From the NCBI GenBank assembly GCA_002340405.1, contig DDLZ01000158.1, positions 2,402-19,465 on the forward strand: DNA of 17,064 nt, written 5' to 3'. The notes below the pieces were generated by a model. It made no database searches and was not told the origin of the DNA. It saw nothing but the letters and a program-made list of their open reading frames with translations. The DNA comes from Bacteroidales bacterium UBA2559 (GTDB taxonomy: Bacteria > Bacteroidota > Bacteroidia > Bacteroidales > Bacteroidaceae). The position numbers and the translations under genes are program-made. This document shows, piece after piece, positions 1-8,755 of the stretch. Each line of letters opens with the position of its first letter. The first letter of the stretch is position 1.

Positions 1-1916
1 GCATTGCGGGATTTTCCACGATAAGATTCTTTTTCGTCATTACGGAAGAACTGGCGCCAATCTCCGTCATCGAAACCGTTCCAAAAATCATCATCCTGTG
101 CAACATGTATTTTGGGAGCACGCTGCGGAGCGTGCCGACGGGTTTCGGATTTGGAGTCGCGGCTTTTCTTTTCAGTACGCTCCGGTTTGTCGGTTCTCCG
201 CTCTCCGCGTACGGTTTTTCGGCCGGAACTTTTACGCTCGCCGTCATAGCTCTTGCGTCTCTCATTGTAACCCCCGGCGTCAGGATTCTCATCTCTCTGT
301 TCTGCGATTTCGACATGGATCTGGCGGCCTTTATAGTTTATTCCGTTCATTCCGGTCACAATCTCTTCGGCAAATTCACTTGGACATTCAAAAAAGGAGA
401 AGCTCTGCATCAGGTCTATCCTGCCCACATCCACACGGCCCGGCACGTTGCGGTTTAACATCTCTATTATATGGACCGGCTGCACATGATCTTTTTTGCC
501 TATGTTTATAAAGAAGCGGGTATAACCTTTCTGCGCCCTGTGGCGTTCTTTTTTCTTGCGCCCTGCATCTTCACTCTCCTTGCGTGTCACCTCCTCGAGT
601 TCGGGTGCATCCTGATAGTAGCGCACAAACCGTCCAAACTCGCGGGTCACTATGCGTTTGATGATATCGTTCTTATCCATCCAGTCCAGACGGCGGAAGA
701 TATCGGGCAGGAAGCCCTCTATCTCTTCCTCGTTTACCTGAATGCGCTCCAAGTCATCTATGACTTTGTAAAGTTGTTTCTCGCAAATCTCGCGGCCGGT
801 AGGCATGTTGCCCTTTACGAAAGTCTTATTTATGGCCTTCTCAATAAACCGTATTTTGCCTTTTTCGCGCATATTGATAATCGATATTGAGGTGCCGCGC
901 TTGCCTGCACGACCTGTACGGCCGCTGCGATGGGTGTAGTTTTCAATATCATCGGGCAGACCATAATTGATAACGTGTGTCAGGTCATCAACATCTAATC
1001 CGCGGGCGGCCACATCGGTAGCCACAAGCAGTTGCAGCTTGCGTTTGCGGAATTTGTTCATGGTCAAATCACGCTGTGCCTGTGACAGGTCGCCGTGAAG
1101 GGAATCGGCGTCGTAACCCTCCTGCATCAGTTTGTCGGCAATCTCCTGAGTCTCCAGTCGGGTACGGCAGAATATTATTGCATAAATCGAAGGGAAGTAG
1201 TCAACGATACGCTTCAGCGCCAGATATTTATCTTTGGCATGTACCATGTAATAGATATGGTTGACGTTTTCAGCGCCTTCGTTGCGGGTACCTATTACAA
1301 TCTCGCGTGCATCGTGCAGGTATTTCTTTGAAATAGCCTGTATCTCTTTGTTCATGGTGGCCGAGAACATGAGCATTTTGCGCTCATCGGGCACTTTTGA
1401 GAGAATGGTTTCAAGGTCATCGGAAAAGCCCATGTTGAGCATCTCATCGGCCTCATCAAGAACTACGGTGCGTATGGTGTTAAGGCTTACCACGCCGCGC
1501 TCCATAAGGTCAATCAAGCGTCCGGGAGTGGCCACTATGATATGGGCGCCGCGCTTGAAATTCCGTATCTGGTTTTCGATTGATGACCCGCCGTACATGG
1601 GAATGATATGCAGCCCTTCAACGTAATGTGAAAAGTCTTTCAGGTCGTTGGCTATCTGTACGCATAATTCGCGTGTGGGACTGAGTATGAGAAACTGTGC
1701 TTCAGGATGCTCTACCTCGGTTTTCTGTATGGCGGGGATACCAAATGCAGCCGTCTTGCCCGTGCCGGTCTGTGCCAGGGCTACCACATCGCCGCTGCCC
1801 TCTTTGAGAAGATAGGGAATAACGGCCTCCTGGACCGGCATAGGCTGCTCGAATCCAAGTTCTTCTATTGCCTTGAGTATCGAATCCGATACTCCAAGTT
1901 CTTTAAATGAACTCAT
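1..1916 (-). CDS. DEAD-box ATP-dependent RNA helicase, C-terminus cut by window edge
   Basis: ATP-dependent RNA unwinding, likely in ribosome assembly or mRNA turnover in the cytoplasm. The frame stays open to the left edge, giving about 638 residues. Visible motifs: Q-motif region near residues 22-30, Walker A AQTGTGKT at 48-55, DEAD at 154-157, SAT at 185-187, and HRSGRTGR (motif VI) at 329-336. A DbpA-type RNA-binding domain follows at about 464-536 (GYTRFFINIG onward). The rest is a highly charged Arg/Lys/Glu/Asp tail that continues off the window. This order matches the DeaD/CsdA/DbpA group, but which member cannot be told. The start is the ATG at 1914-1916, directly before the helicase core. 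It lies 18 nt after the upstream coiled-coil gene and is probably co-transcribed with it and valS. Confidence 0.95.
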   Translation of the reverse strand, partial: MSSFKELGVSDSILKAIEELGFEQPMPVQEAVIPYLLKEGSGDVVALAQTGTGKTAAFGIPAIQKTEVEHPEAQFLILSPTRELCVQIANDLKDFSHYVEGLHIIPMYGGSSIENQIRNFKRGAHIIVATPGRLIDLMERGVVSLNTIRTVVLDEADEMLNMGFSDDLETILSKVPDERKMLMFSATMNKEIQAISKKYLHDAREIVIGTRNEGAENVNHIYYMVHAKDKYLALKRIVDYFPSIYAIIFCRTRLETQEIADKLMQEGYDADSLHGDLSQAQRDLTMNKFRKRKLQLLVATDVAARGLDVDDLTHVINYGLPDDIENYTHRSGRTGRAGKRGTSISIINMREKGKIRFIEKAINKTFVKGNMPTGREICEKQLYKVIDDLERIQVNEEEIEGFLPDIFRRLDWMDKNDIIKRIVTREFGRFVRYYQDAPELEEVTRKESEDAGRKKKERHRAQKGYTRFFINIGKKDHVQPVHIIEMLNRNVPGRVDVGRIDLMQSFSFFECPSEFAEEIVTGMNGINYKGRQIHVEIAEQRDENPDAGGYNERRKSYDGERKSSGRKTVRGERRTDKPERTEKKSRDSKSETRRHAPQRAPKIHVAQDDDFWNGFDDGDWRQFFRNDEKESYRGKSRN

Positions 1917-1934
1917 AAAATATGTACGTTCGGA

Positions 1935-2834
1935 TTAGTTAAGTGTAATGCTCTGTTCGCCTATCATCACTCCGTCCACAAACAGATAGGCTCTGTAAGT
2001 TCCTGCGCTAAGATATTCCTCAACATCCCAGTACATTGTGACCTCCTGCTGTTCGCCGGAATATTCGATATACTTCTTTGCGGAATATTCCAGATTTACG
2101 TTTTCGTATCTGAATGTGTTGTCGGCGGTCTTTACCAGCGGTTCACCGTTAGGTTTGGTAAGACGCAGATATACCGTCTTTTCGCCGGTCTGAACAGTGA
2201 TATTCTTGACAATGGTGAAGTTAACTGCAAATTGTGTCACGTTTTTTACTTTGCTTTCCTCTTTGCCGCGTCTGTTGAGTGCGGTTATCGTGATGGCGGC
2301 CGCATCAAGCTGCGAAGCCAGAGCTATCTTCTCTTCGGCCTTCTGTTTTTCAACAGTCAGCTTGTCCACCTCTTTGCTGGCCTCCTGATATTGTCTTCTT
2401 ACGATGGTGTTCTCCTGCGTCAACTGTTTATTGATTTGGTCAAGTGAATCTATCTGCGCAACGTATGAACGCAATACGGCACGTACGGTTGCAAGTTCCC
2501 TCTTAAGCCGTGTTATCTCGGCCGTGTTGGTGGCTTTGGTCTGACGCAGCTCTTCAAGCAGTTGCTGAGTGCGAAGTTTCTCCTTTTCCAGTTGGCGTAT
2601 AAGCGAATCGTTTGACAGATGTATCTGCAACTCGTCATATTGCATAGCGAATCCCATGTATTCATTCTCCATCTCTTCTTTTTCAATTTCGAAGAGTTGG
2701 ATCATATCGTCTATCTCCTTTTCCTTATTTCTAACATCCATGAACAGATAGACGACAGTGGCCGCAAGCAGCGTAATGGCTGTTACGACAATGATAGGAA
2801 CGGTTTTTCCCGATTTTCTCTCTTTATTCATCAT
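1935..2834 (-). CDS. membrane-anchored coiled-coil protein, function unknown
   Basis: The 299-residue product has a short basic N-terminus, one membrane segment at about residues 13-32, a long charged Glu/Lys/Gln-rich coiled coil at about 33-185, and a C-terminal part (about 195-299) rich in alternating hydrophobic and polar residues that looks like a beta-sandwich. The likely topology is N-in, with the coiled coil and C-terminal domain in the periplasm; this is inferred from the basic N-terminus. The first ATG overlaps the valS stop as ATGA; a second ATG follows immediately, so the start may be 2834 or 2831. Such overlap suggests translational coupling with valS. I do not recognise a named family. 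A scaffold or envelope role would fit the architecture but is not shown by the sequence. Confidence 0.85.
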   Translation of the reverse strand: MMNKERKSGKTVPIIVVTAITLLAATVVYLFMDVRNKEKEIDDMIQLFEIEKEEMENEYMGFAMQYDELQIHLSNDSLIRQLEKEKLRTQQLLEELRQTKATNTAEITRLKRELATVRAVLRSYVAQIDSLDQINKQLTQENTIVRRQYQEASKEVDKLTVEKQKAEEKIALASQLDAAAITITALNRRGKEESKVKNVTQFAVNFTIVKNITVQTGEKTVYLRLTKPNGEPLVKTADNTFRYENVNLEYSAKKYIEYSGEQQEVTMYWDVEEYLSAGTYRAYLFVDGVMIGEQSITLN

Positions 2835-5515
2835 TTGCTGAGAGCATCAATGCTCTCCTTTATTGTTGCTATTTTTTGCGTGGCGTCGGCCTGCTTTTTA
2901 CGTTCGTGTTCTACGACGGCGGCAGGGGCGTTGGCTACAAAGTTGTTATTTGACAGTTTGGCGTTTACACCTTTTAGGAATCCCTCCAGATGCTTTAACT
3001 CAGCCTGCATTTTCTTAAGTTCAGCCTCGACGTCAACAAGTTCGCCCAAACATACGGCAAATTCCTGTGTGCCAATCATGAATGGTGCGGTACCGTCATT
3101 TTTTGTCTCCACCTCCACTATTTTGTCCAGACCGGCCATTTTGAGAATTACCGTATTCAGCGCAGCTATCGGGTTTGTGCCCACAACTTCGACAGTAAGC
3201 GGTTCACGCGGTCCGATGTTCTTGGACTTGCGTACCGAACGGATCTCGGTCACCACCTGCTTGGCCTGTTCGAAATCGGCAAGCAGAAGCTCATCGTACT
3301 TGCCGCTGACCAGCTCTATGATGCTTTGGTTCATTATGGTTTCACCATCCTTGCGGTTGCGCAGATTCTGCCATAACTCTTCGGTGATGAACGGCATGAA
3401 CGGATGCAGCAGCATAAGCAGCTGTTCGAACATATCCAGAGTTTTGGAATATGTCTTTGAGTCTATGGGGCGGCCGTAAGCGGGTTTGATTATCTCCAGA
3501 TACCAGCTTGCAAACTCATCCCAAAACAGTTTGTAAACAGCCATAAGAGCTTCGTTTATACGGTATTTGGACATAAGGTCATCCATCTCGGCCGCAGTGC
3601 TGCAGAGTTTGCTGTGGAACCATTCCACTGCAATCCGTGAGCTTTCGGGCTGTTCCATATCGCTTACCTTCCAGCTGCGTGTCAGACGGAAGGCGTTCCA
3701 TATTTTGTTGTTAAAGTTACGCCCCTGTTCGCATATAGCCTCATCGAAAGGTATGTCGTTGCCTGCAGGAGCGGATAACATAAGGCCCATACGTACCCCG
3801 TCTGCACCATATTTATCAATCAATTCTATGGGATCGGGTGAGTTGCCGAGCGACTTGCTCATTTTACGACCCAGTTTGTCACGTACTATTCCGGTAAAAT
3901 AGACATTGCGGAAGGGCATATCCTGACGGTATTCGTACCCCGACATGATCATACGGGCTATCCAGAAAAAGATGATGTCAGGACCTGTCACAAGGTCGCT
4001 GGTAGGATAATAGTAGTTTATCTCCTCGTTGTCGGGGTTGTTTATGCCGTCAAACAGGCTGATGGGCCAAAGCCATGAGCTAAACCATGTGTCCAGTACA
4101 TCTTCGTCCTGACGCAGGTCATCGGCTGTCAGGGTGCTGTCGCCGCTCTTCTCCCGAGCCATGCGGAGAGCCTTGTCAATGTTGTCGGCTACCACAAAAC
4201 CGCCTTTGGGTAGGAAATAGGCAGGTATTCTGTGTCCCCACCAGAGCTGACGGCTTATGCACCAATCCTTGATGTTTTCCAGCCAGTTACGGTAGATGTT
4301 CTTGTATTTGGGCGGATAGAATTTGAGCTCGTCATTCATTACCGGAGGCAGCGCCATATCGGCAAAATGCTGCATTTTGAGGAACCACTGCATGGAGAGC
4401 TTGGGCTCTATTGCGGTATCCGGATTGCGCTCGCTGTAACCAACTTTGTTGGTATAGTCCTCCATCTTCTCCATCAGACCGGCGCTCTCCAGGTCAACTA
4501 CAATCTGTCTCTTGACATCGAAACGGTCCATGCCTATATAGATGGCAGCCTCCTTGCTCAGCGTGCCGTCGTCGTTGAATATGTCTATTGTTTCAAGATT
4601 ATATTTTTCGCCCAGCATATAGTCGTTTACGTCATGTGCGGGAGTGACCTTGAGGCATCCTGTTCCAAATTCTACATCCACATAATCGTCTTCGATTACG
4701 GAAACAGTGCGGTTCACGAGCGGTACTATTACTTTGCGTCCCTTGAGCCAGAGGTTTTTAGGGTCTGAAGGATTGATGCACATGGCGGTGTCGCCCATAA
4801 TGGTTTCGGGACGTGTGGTAGCCACCACCGCATAATAGCCCTTGGAATCTTTATAGATGATCTCGCCTTCGGCGCCGGTGGGCTTGACATTTTCCTGGTC
4901 AGCCACATAGTATTTAAGGTAATACAGTTTGCCGTGTTCCTCCTTATAGATAACCTCTTCATCGCTCAGCGCCGTCTGTGCTTTAGGATCCCAGTTTACC
5001 ATACGCACGCCACGGTAAATCAGCCCTTTTTCATAGAGGTCACAGAAGACCTTGATCACGCTCTCTGAGCGTATTTCATCCATGGTAAAGGCTGTACGGT
5101 CCCAGTCACAACTGCAACCCAGACTGCGCAACTGCTTAAGTATGATCCCTCCGTGTTCTTCTTTCCATGCCCATGCGTGTTTCAAAAACTCCTCGCGTGT
5201 CAGGTCCTGTTTCCTAATCCCTTTTTCTACAAGTTTGGCTACAACCTTGGCCTCGGTAGCTATCGAAGCATGGTCCGTTCCCGGCACCCACAGCGTGTTC
5301 TTGCCCATCATACGTGCACGGCGCACCAAAATATCCTGTATTGTGTTGTTCAGCATGTGTCCCATGTGCAACACACCGGTCACGTTTGGCGGCGGTATTA
5401 CAATGGTATATGGCTCACGGTCATCAGGTTCGGAGTGAAAAAAATTATTATCTTCCCAATACTTATACCATTTACCCTCTACATCGGCAGGGTTGTATTT
5501 GCTTGCTAATCCCAT
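2831..5515 (-). CDS. valS: valyl-tRNA synthetase
   Basis: Class I aminoacyl-tRNA synthetase that charges tRNA-Val with valine in the cytoplasm and edits misactivated threonine. The 894 residues match the usual bacterial length. The HIGH signature appears as HMGH at residues 50-53 after PPPNVTG, and the KMSKS loop is intact at 551-555. The editing (CP1) domain lies between them, including the [10 protein letters not shown] stretch typical of the Val/Ile/Leu editing site. The anticodon-binding domain follows, and the last 65 residues form the C-terminal coiled-coil arm characteristic of ValRS. The reading frame is open for 39 more codons upstream (to 5632), but that extension has no family resemblance and contains the predicted promoter box at 5543-5550, so the ATG at 5513-5515 is preferred. 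First gene of a probable three-gene operon. Confidence 0.97.
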   Translation of the reverse strand: MGLASKYNPADVEGKWYKYWEDNNFFHSEPDDREPYTIVIPPPNVTGVLHMGHMLNNTIQDILVRRARMMGKNTLWVPGTDHASIATEAKVVAKLVEKGIRKQDLTREEFLKHAWAWKEEHGGIILKQLRSLGCSCDWDRTAFTMDEIRSESVIKVFCDLYEKGLIYRGVRMVNWDPKAQTALSDEEVIYKEEHGKLYYLKYYVADQENVKPTGAEGEIIYKDSKGYYAVVATTRPETIMGDTAMCINPSDPKNLWLKGRKVIVPLVNRTVSVIEDDYVDVEFGTGCLKVTPAHDVNDYMLGEKYNLETIDIFNDDGTLSKEAAIYIGMDRFDVKRQIVVDLESAGLMEKMEDYTNKVGYSERNPDTAIEPKLSMQWFLKMQHFADMALPPVMNDELKFYPPKYKNIYRNWLENIKDWCISRQLWWGHRIPAYFLPKGGFVVADNIDKALRMAREKSGDSTLTADDLRQDEDVLDTWFSSWLWPISLFDGINNPDNEEINYYYPTSDLVTGPDIIFFWIARMIMSGYEYRQDMPFRNVYFTGIVRDKLGRKMSKSLGNSPDPIELIDKYGADGVRMGLMLSAPAGNDIPFDEAICEQGRNFNNKIWNAFRLTRSWKVSDMEQPESSRIAVEWFHSKLCSTAAEMDDLMSKYRINEALMAVYKLFWDEFASWYLEIIKPAYGRPIDSKTYSKTLDMFEQLLMLLHPFMPFITEELWQNLRNRKDGETIMNQSIIELVSGKYDELLLADFEQAKQVVTEIRSVRKSKNIGPREPLTVEVVGTNPIAALNTVILKMAGLDKIVEVETKNDGTAPFMIGTQEFAVCLGELVDVEAELKKMQAELKHLEGFLKGVNAKLSNNNFVANAPAAVVEHERKKQADATQKIATIKESIDALSK

Positions 5516-5542
5516 AGAAAAACCTGTTTCTAAAATCAGGTG

Positions 5543-5550
5543 CAAAGATA
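5543..5550 (-). promoter_or_regulatory. Bacteroidetes-type -7 promoter box for valS
   Basis: On the minus strand this reads TATCTTTG, a perfect match to the TAnnTTTG box. The nearest TTTG that could serve as the -33 element is at 5574-5577, with a gap of 23 nt, slightly longer than the usual 19-21. Transcription would begin near 5536, leaving a leader of about 20 nt before the valS ATG at 5515. Confidence 0.6.
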
Positions 5551-5650
5551 GTGCAAACAAACGAGAGTAGAAACAAACTTTCAGTAAGCCTGCCTTTGTT
5601 TTGGGATTCTTGTAGTCGCGAAACGGAGACAATCTCTTTTTTACATATTA

Positions 5651-7537
5651 TCAGATGTTGAGATTGATACCGCCCATAAATGTTATACCCGGCATGGGAA
5701 AACCTGCATTGATTTGGTACTTGGTGTTAAGCAGATTGTAGCCGTTTACCCAAAGCTGCAGCATATCCGATATGGAGTAGGAGAGACGTATGTTCCAAAG
5801 CAGGAAATCCTCTTTCTTCTCGGGGTTTATTGATGAATAGAGTCCGTTTATATACTGTAAGCCGGTATTTGCCTGCCAACTCTCTCTGCTATATGAGCCT
5901 TCCAGATATGCTTTGTGCTTGGGAGCGCCTATTACCGGAGTCTCCATATCGAGGAAGCTGTAATTTCCATTTACGGCAAAACTCTTTGATATGAGGTATG
6001 AAGCCTGCAACTCAACGCCACTGTTTTTCAGCTTACCGCTGTTCTGGTTCAACATGCCTGCACCGTTGGGATTGGGCAGAATCAGAATTATGTTTTCGGC
6101 ATCAATGTAGAACAGATTTATTCCGTAGTTCAACTTGCCGGCAAGCAGCCTCTGTGAGAACGAGAGTTCGTAGTTCCAAAGTGATTCGGGTTTAAGATCC
6201 GGATTCTGAGGCGGATACATATACATCTCCCTTATAATGGGATAACGGAATCCCTTGCCTGCCGAGAATTTTATTCCGGCTCCTGCCGGTAAATTCAGGG
6301 CTATTCCTGCCTGGGGTACAAGTTCGGTTCCTATGGTAAAGTGACGGTCGGCACGCAGACCCGCATTAAGGGTTATCAGCGAGCCTATTAACTGGCGCAT
6401 CTCAACGTAACCGGCCAGATTGTCCTCACGTTTGTCCACTTGAGGTACGTAAGTACCCTCTTGCAGATCCTCCACGAAATGCTTATCGGCCTTGCCGCCG
6501 TAGCGGTAGAAGTCAATGCCTGCTGTCAGACGGTTGCCCTTGAACAGATTTGCGCTCTGCCAGACAGATGCACCCAGCATCTCATCGTATGAGACGAACC
6601 GGAACAACCAGGGTGTACCGCCTGTGGCGTATCCGTCATTTATCCAGTGGTCGCCCCAGCTATAGAAGAGGCTGAAGGCACCCGATGTGCGGGAGTATCG
6701 GTTCTCAAGGAAGAGGGCGGTGGTTCCGCGGGTAATCTTTTGGTCGGCATCAATAAGCGGAGCGTTTTCAGGACCCGGCTGTGAGGCGATGAAACGCGTT
6801 ACATCAAGATTGGCCGATATATCCCAGTTGTCCGATATGTTATATCCCAGTTTGGCATAACCGCCATATTGTTCAAAGTTCATGTTCTCCCGATGACCGT
6901 CGCTGCGACTGTATGAACCTGACACTGCACTGCTGAATTTGCCATATCGGGTGGTGTTGAAAAGTTCGCTCTCAAAGGTATTGAATGAGCCGTACCCCAT
7001 GTGCAGATTGGTGCGGGTGCCGTCCTCTGCCGGTTTTCTGGTCACTATGTTAATGACACCCCCCATAGCGCTTGAACCGTACAGAAGTGATGCCGGACCG
7101 CGTACAACTTCAACTCTATCGGTCATACGCGACTGGTAGGAGTCGGCAATGGGATGGCCGTATATTCCGGCATAATTGGGATGGCCGTCAATCAGTACCA
7201 GAAAACGCGACGAACTGCCGGAGAGTCCCCGCATAGAGATGTTGCCGGCCGAACCGCCCGATACTCCGTATCCGGCAAAACCGCGTTGTGTGATAAAGAG
7301 TCCCGGTACTTGCTCCGTGAGCAGCGGAAGTAAGGAGAGACGGTTGCTCTCTTCAATAGCCTTACGGTCTATTACGTTGACCGTCTGTGAGAGATGCCTT
7401 ATGTTGGTTGCTGCACGCGTACCGGTTATCACAACCTCTTCAATACTGCCGGATTGAAGTGTGTCATTGAGTTCGACAGCGTGAGCGATTCCGAAAGAGA
7501 TGGCTGTTGCCGTGAGAATTAAGATGAGACGTTTCAT
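5651..7537 (-). CDS. TonB-dependent outer-membrane receptor
   Basis: Outer-membrane beta-barrel transporter using TonB energy to import a scarce ligand. The 628 residues begin with a signal peptide (1-20, ending AHA), followed by a TonB-box-like stretch, SIEEVVITGTR, at 31-41. A plug domain comes next, with RVEVVRGPASLLYGSSAMGG and INIVTRK. The rest is repeated amphipathic strands ending GGINLNI. Length and layout resemble BtuB and small metal-complex receptors, but no residue identifies the ligand. The ATG at 7535-7537 is chosen because the signal peptide starts there. The open frame continues 27 codons upstream into the promoter and operator. The gene stands alone on the minus strand, divergent from the lipoprotein and NikR-like genes. 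A 28-bp palindrome covers its -33 box, so repression by the adjacent NikR-like protein is the likely control. Nickel, cobalt or a corrinoid are guesses from that context. Confidence 0.93.
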   Translation of the reverse strand: MKRLILILTATAISFGIAHAVELNDTLQSGSIEEVVITGTRAATNIRHLSQTVNVIDRKAIEESNRLSLLPLLTEQVPGLFITQRGFAGYGVSGGSAGNISMRGLSGSSSRFLVLIDGHPNYAGIYGHPIADSYQSRMTDRVEVVRGPASLLYGSSAMGGVINIVTRKPAEDGTRTNLHMGYGSFNTFESELFNTTRYGKFSSAVSGSYSRSDGHRENMNFEQYGGYAKLGYNISDNWDISANLDVTRFIASQPGPENAPLIDADQKITRGTTALFLENRYSRTSGAFSLFYSWGDHWINDGYATGGTPWLFRFVSYDEMLGASVWQSANLFKGNRLTAGIDFYRYGGKADKHFVEDLQEGTYVPQVDKREDNLAGYVEMRQLIGSLITLNAGLRADRHFTIGTELVPQAGIALNLPAGAGIKFSAGKGFRYPIIREMYMYPPQNPDLKPESLWNYELSFSQRLLAGKLNYGINLFYIDAENIILILPNPNGAGMLNQNSGKLKNSGVELQASYLISKSFAVNGNYSFLDMETPVIGAPKHKAYLEGSYSRESWQANTGLQYINGLYSSINPEKKEDFLLWNIRLSYSISDMLQLWVNGYNLLNTKYQINAGFPMPGITFMGGINLNI

Positions 7538-7576
7538 AACAATTATTTGGTTTTGAATTATTTGTGATTTCGATTG

Positions 7577-7607
7577 CAAATATAACAATAGTAACACGAA
7601 TCCCCAA
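7577..7607 (-). promoter_or_regulatory. promoter of the TonB-dependent receptor gene
   Basis: Read on the minus strand, a -33 TTG lies at 7607-7605. A 20-nt gap follows, then TATATTTG at 7584-7577, which fits the TAnnTTTG box with normal Bacteroidetes spacing. Transcription would start near 7570, giving a leader of about 33 nt. The -33 box and half of the spacer fall inside the 28-bp palindrome at 7591-7618. Confidence 0.7.
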
Positions 7608-7618
7608 CTTCGTGTCAC
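7591..7618. promoter_or_regulatory. 28-bp palindrome, probable operator of the NikR-like regulator
   Basis: The arms are GTAACACGAA (7591-7600) and TTCGTGTCAC (7609-7618), separated by 8 bp. Nine of ten positions pair; the one mismatch is in the outer part of the arm. Counting the outer 6 bp as half-sites gives GTAACA-N16-TGTCAC, 28 bp in all, the same geometry as the E. coli NikR operator (GTATGA-N16-TCATAC) with different half-site bases. It overlaps the -33 box of the receptor promoter, a position expected to block transcription. A NikR-family gene lies about 1.1 kb away in the same locus. Binding is inferred, not shown. Confidence 0.65.
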
Positions 7619-7650
7619 GAAATATTTTATCTAAGAAATATTTTATCTAA
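7619..7650. repeat. 16-bp perfect tandem duplication
   Basis: The unit GAAATATTTTATCTAA occurs at 7619-7634 and again, identical, at 7635-7650. The pair directly abuts the 28-bp palindrome on one side and ends just before the -33 box of the lipoprotein promoter on the other. It is AT-rich, so it could act as an upstream activating element or as a second protein site, or be a simple recent duplication. Confidence 0.85.
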
Positions 7651-7651
7651 A

Positions 7652-7683
7652 TTGATAATATATTGAAATTATGCCTATATTTG
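7652..7683 (+). promoter_or_regulatory. promoter of the lipoprotein-nikR-like operon
   Basis: TTG at 7652-7654, a gap of 21 nt, then TATATTTG at 7676-7683 matching TAnnTTTG. The start of transcription would be near 7690, about 23 nt before the ATG at 7713. The box overlaps an upstream in-frame ATG at 7671, which argues against that codon being the translation start. Confidence 0.65.
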
Positions 7684-7712
7684 ACTCATATTTCATCAAT
7701 AAAACAGAAACC

Positions 7713-8741
7713 ATGCGAACAATAAATTTTAATATCATCTTGATAGCCATGGCGTTATCGATGTTCTCCTGTGATGAGTGGGAAGCACGGATCAGTACCG
7801 AGGTCTTCAGTGACGGCTCATGTGTAAGAGAGGTCTCCTCTAAAGATGCCGATTGTCTGATCATTGATGAGGGATGGTCAAAGACCGAGATTATTGCAGA
7901 CGGCGATACGGTCAAGACCACCATTTTAAGCAGACGGTTTAACAGTGTTGAAGAGATGGGTTCCTCGCCCGTTATCCGAGTATATGATGATCCTGTCAGG
8001 TCGGAGACATCGTTTGACAAGCGTTTTAAGTGGTTCTACACCGACTATATCTTTACAGAGACATTTCTGGGGTGGAGCGACCGTTACGATGAGCTGCCTG
8101 TGAGCCGTTTTATGACTCAGGATGAGGCTTCATACATGTTGGTCGGCTATCCGGCTCCGGAAGGACATTTGACCGGTTCGGAAATGCACGATTTGACATC
8201 GGAATTGGAGGTGAAATTGGCAGAGTGGAAACATTCTCTCCTTATATATGTATATGTCAATACGATAGCCCATTTTTACGGGGATGTAAAAAATCCGCCG
8301 GTTGATCTGAACACATTTATTGCCGCTCGTGATTCACTTGCCGCTTTTTCCTGGAAGCGTCAGACGGAACTCTTACCGATAGATGACGAGGTTGAACAGT
8401 TATTCAGCGATTTCTTCAAATCGGATGCCTATTCAATCTTCTTCAGTAAAACTTATAAAGATGGCATTTATAAGCAGTACGGAAGGGCTCTCTATGACAA
8501 GAGTTTCGGCCTGTTTGGTCTGAGTGCGTCATATACGCTTAAGTTGCCGGGAAAGGTCTTTTATGCAGGACCCGGAACAGTAGAGGAGGATAGGATAAGC
8601 TACCGTTTTAAGGGCGATTTTTTGGTTTTGGGCGACTATACAATAACCGCATCGTCAAGGGTGGTAAATGCGTGGACCATTATAGTTACAATTCTGGCAG
8701 CATTGGCAGCAGGCATTCTCCTGATAAAGAAAAAAGATTAA
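7713..8741 (+). CDS. lipoprotein with C-terminal membrane segment, function unknown
   Basis: The 342-residue product starts with a lipoprotein-type signal peptide whose hydrophobic core ends LSMFSC, making Cys20 the likely lipidated residue. Asp21 and Glu22 follow. In E. coli, Asp at +2 favours inner-membrane retention; whether the rule holds here is uncertain. The C-terminus carries a second hydrophobic stretch (about residues 318-337, AWTIIVTILAALAAGILL) followed by KKKD, a typical stop-transfer end. The protein would therefore be held at both ends with the folded domain (about 24-315) in the periplasm. The layout loosely recalls LppM-like lipoproteins, but I cannot assign a family. The start is set by the promoter overlapping the earlier ATG at 7671. 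It is 14 nt upstream of the NikR-like gene, probably in one operon, and divergent from the TonB receptor. Confidence 0.85.
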   Translation: MRTINFNIILIAMALSMFSCDEWEARISTEVFSDGSCVREVSSKDADCLIIDEGWSKTEIIADGDTVKTTILSRRFNSVEEMGSSPVIRVYDDPVRSETSFDKRFKWFYTDYIFTETFLGWSDRYDELPVSRFMTQDEASYMLVGYPAPEGHLTGSEMHDLTSELEVKLAEWKHSLLIYVYVNTIAHFYGDVKNPPVDLNTFIAARDSLAAFSWKRQTELLPIDDEVEQLFSDFFKSDAYSIFFSKTYKDGIYKQYGRALYDKSFGLFGLSASYTLKLPGKVFYAGPGTVEEDRISYRFKGDFLVLGDYTITASSRVVNAWTIIVTILAALAAGILLIKKKD

Positions 8742-8755
8742 TGTAGATAAGTAAT

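Noticed and set aside
2619..3479. A long plus-strand open frame (286 codons) opposite the end of valS
   Set aside because: It lies antisense to the coiled-coil gene and valS, has no family features, and its Ser/Phe/Cys-rich composition is what the reverse of a charged coiled-coil region gives.
5516..5632. A 39-codon N-terminal extension of valS
   Set aside because: It contains the predicted promoter box and has no similarity to ValRS N-termini; the protein from 5515 is complete.
5624..5643. GAGA-CAA-TCTC followed by six T on the plus strand, resembling a terminator
   Set aside because: The stem is only 4 bp and no plus-strand gene ends there; on the minus strand, where the receptor gene ends, the order is reversed and gives no T-run.
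7538..7618. A 27-codon upstream extension of the TonB receptor
   Set aside because: It would replace the clean signal peptide starting at 7537 and runs through the promoter and palindrome.
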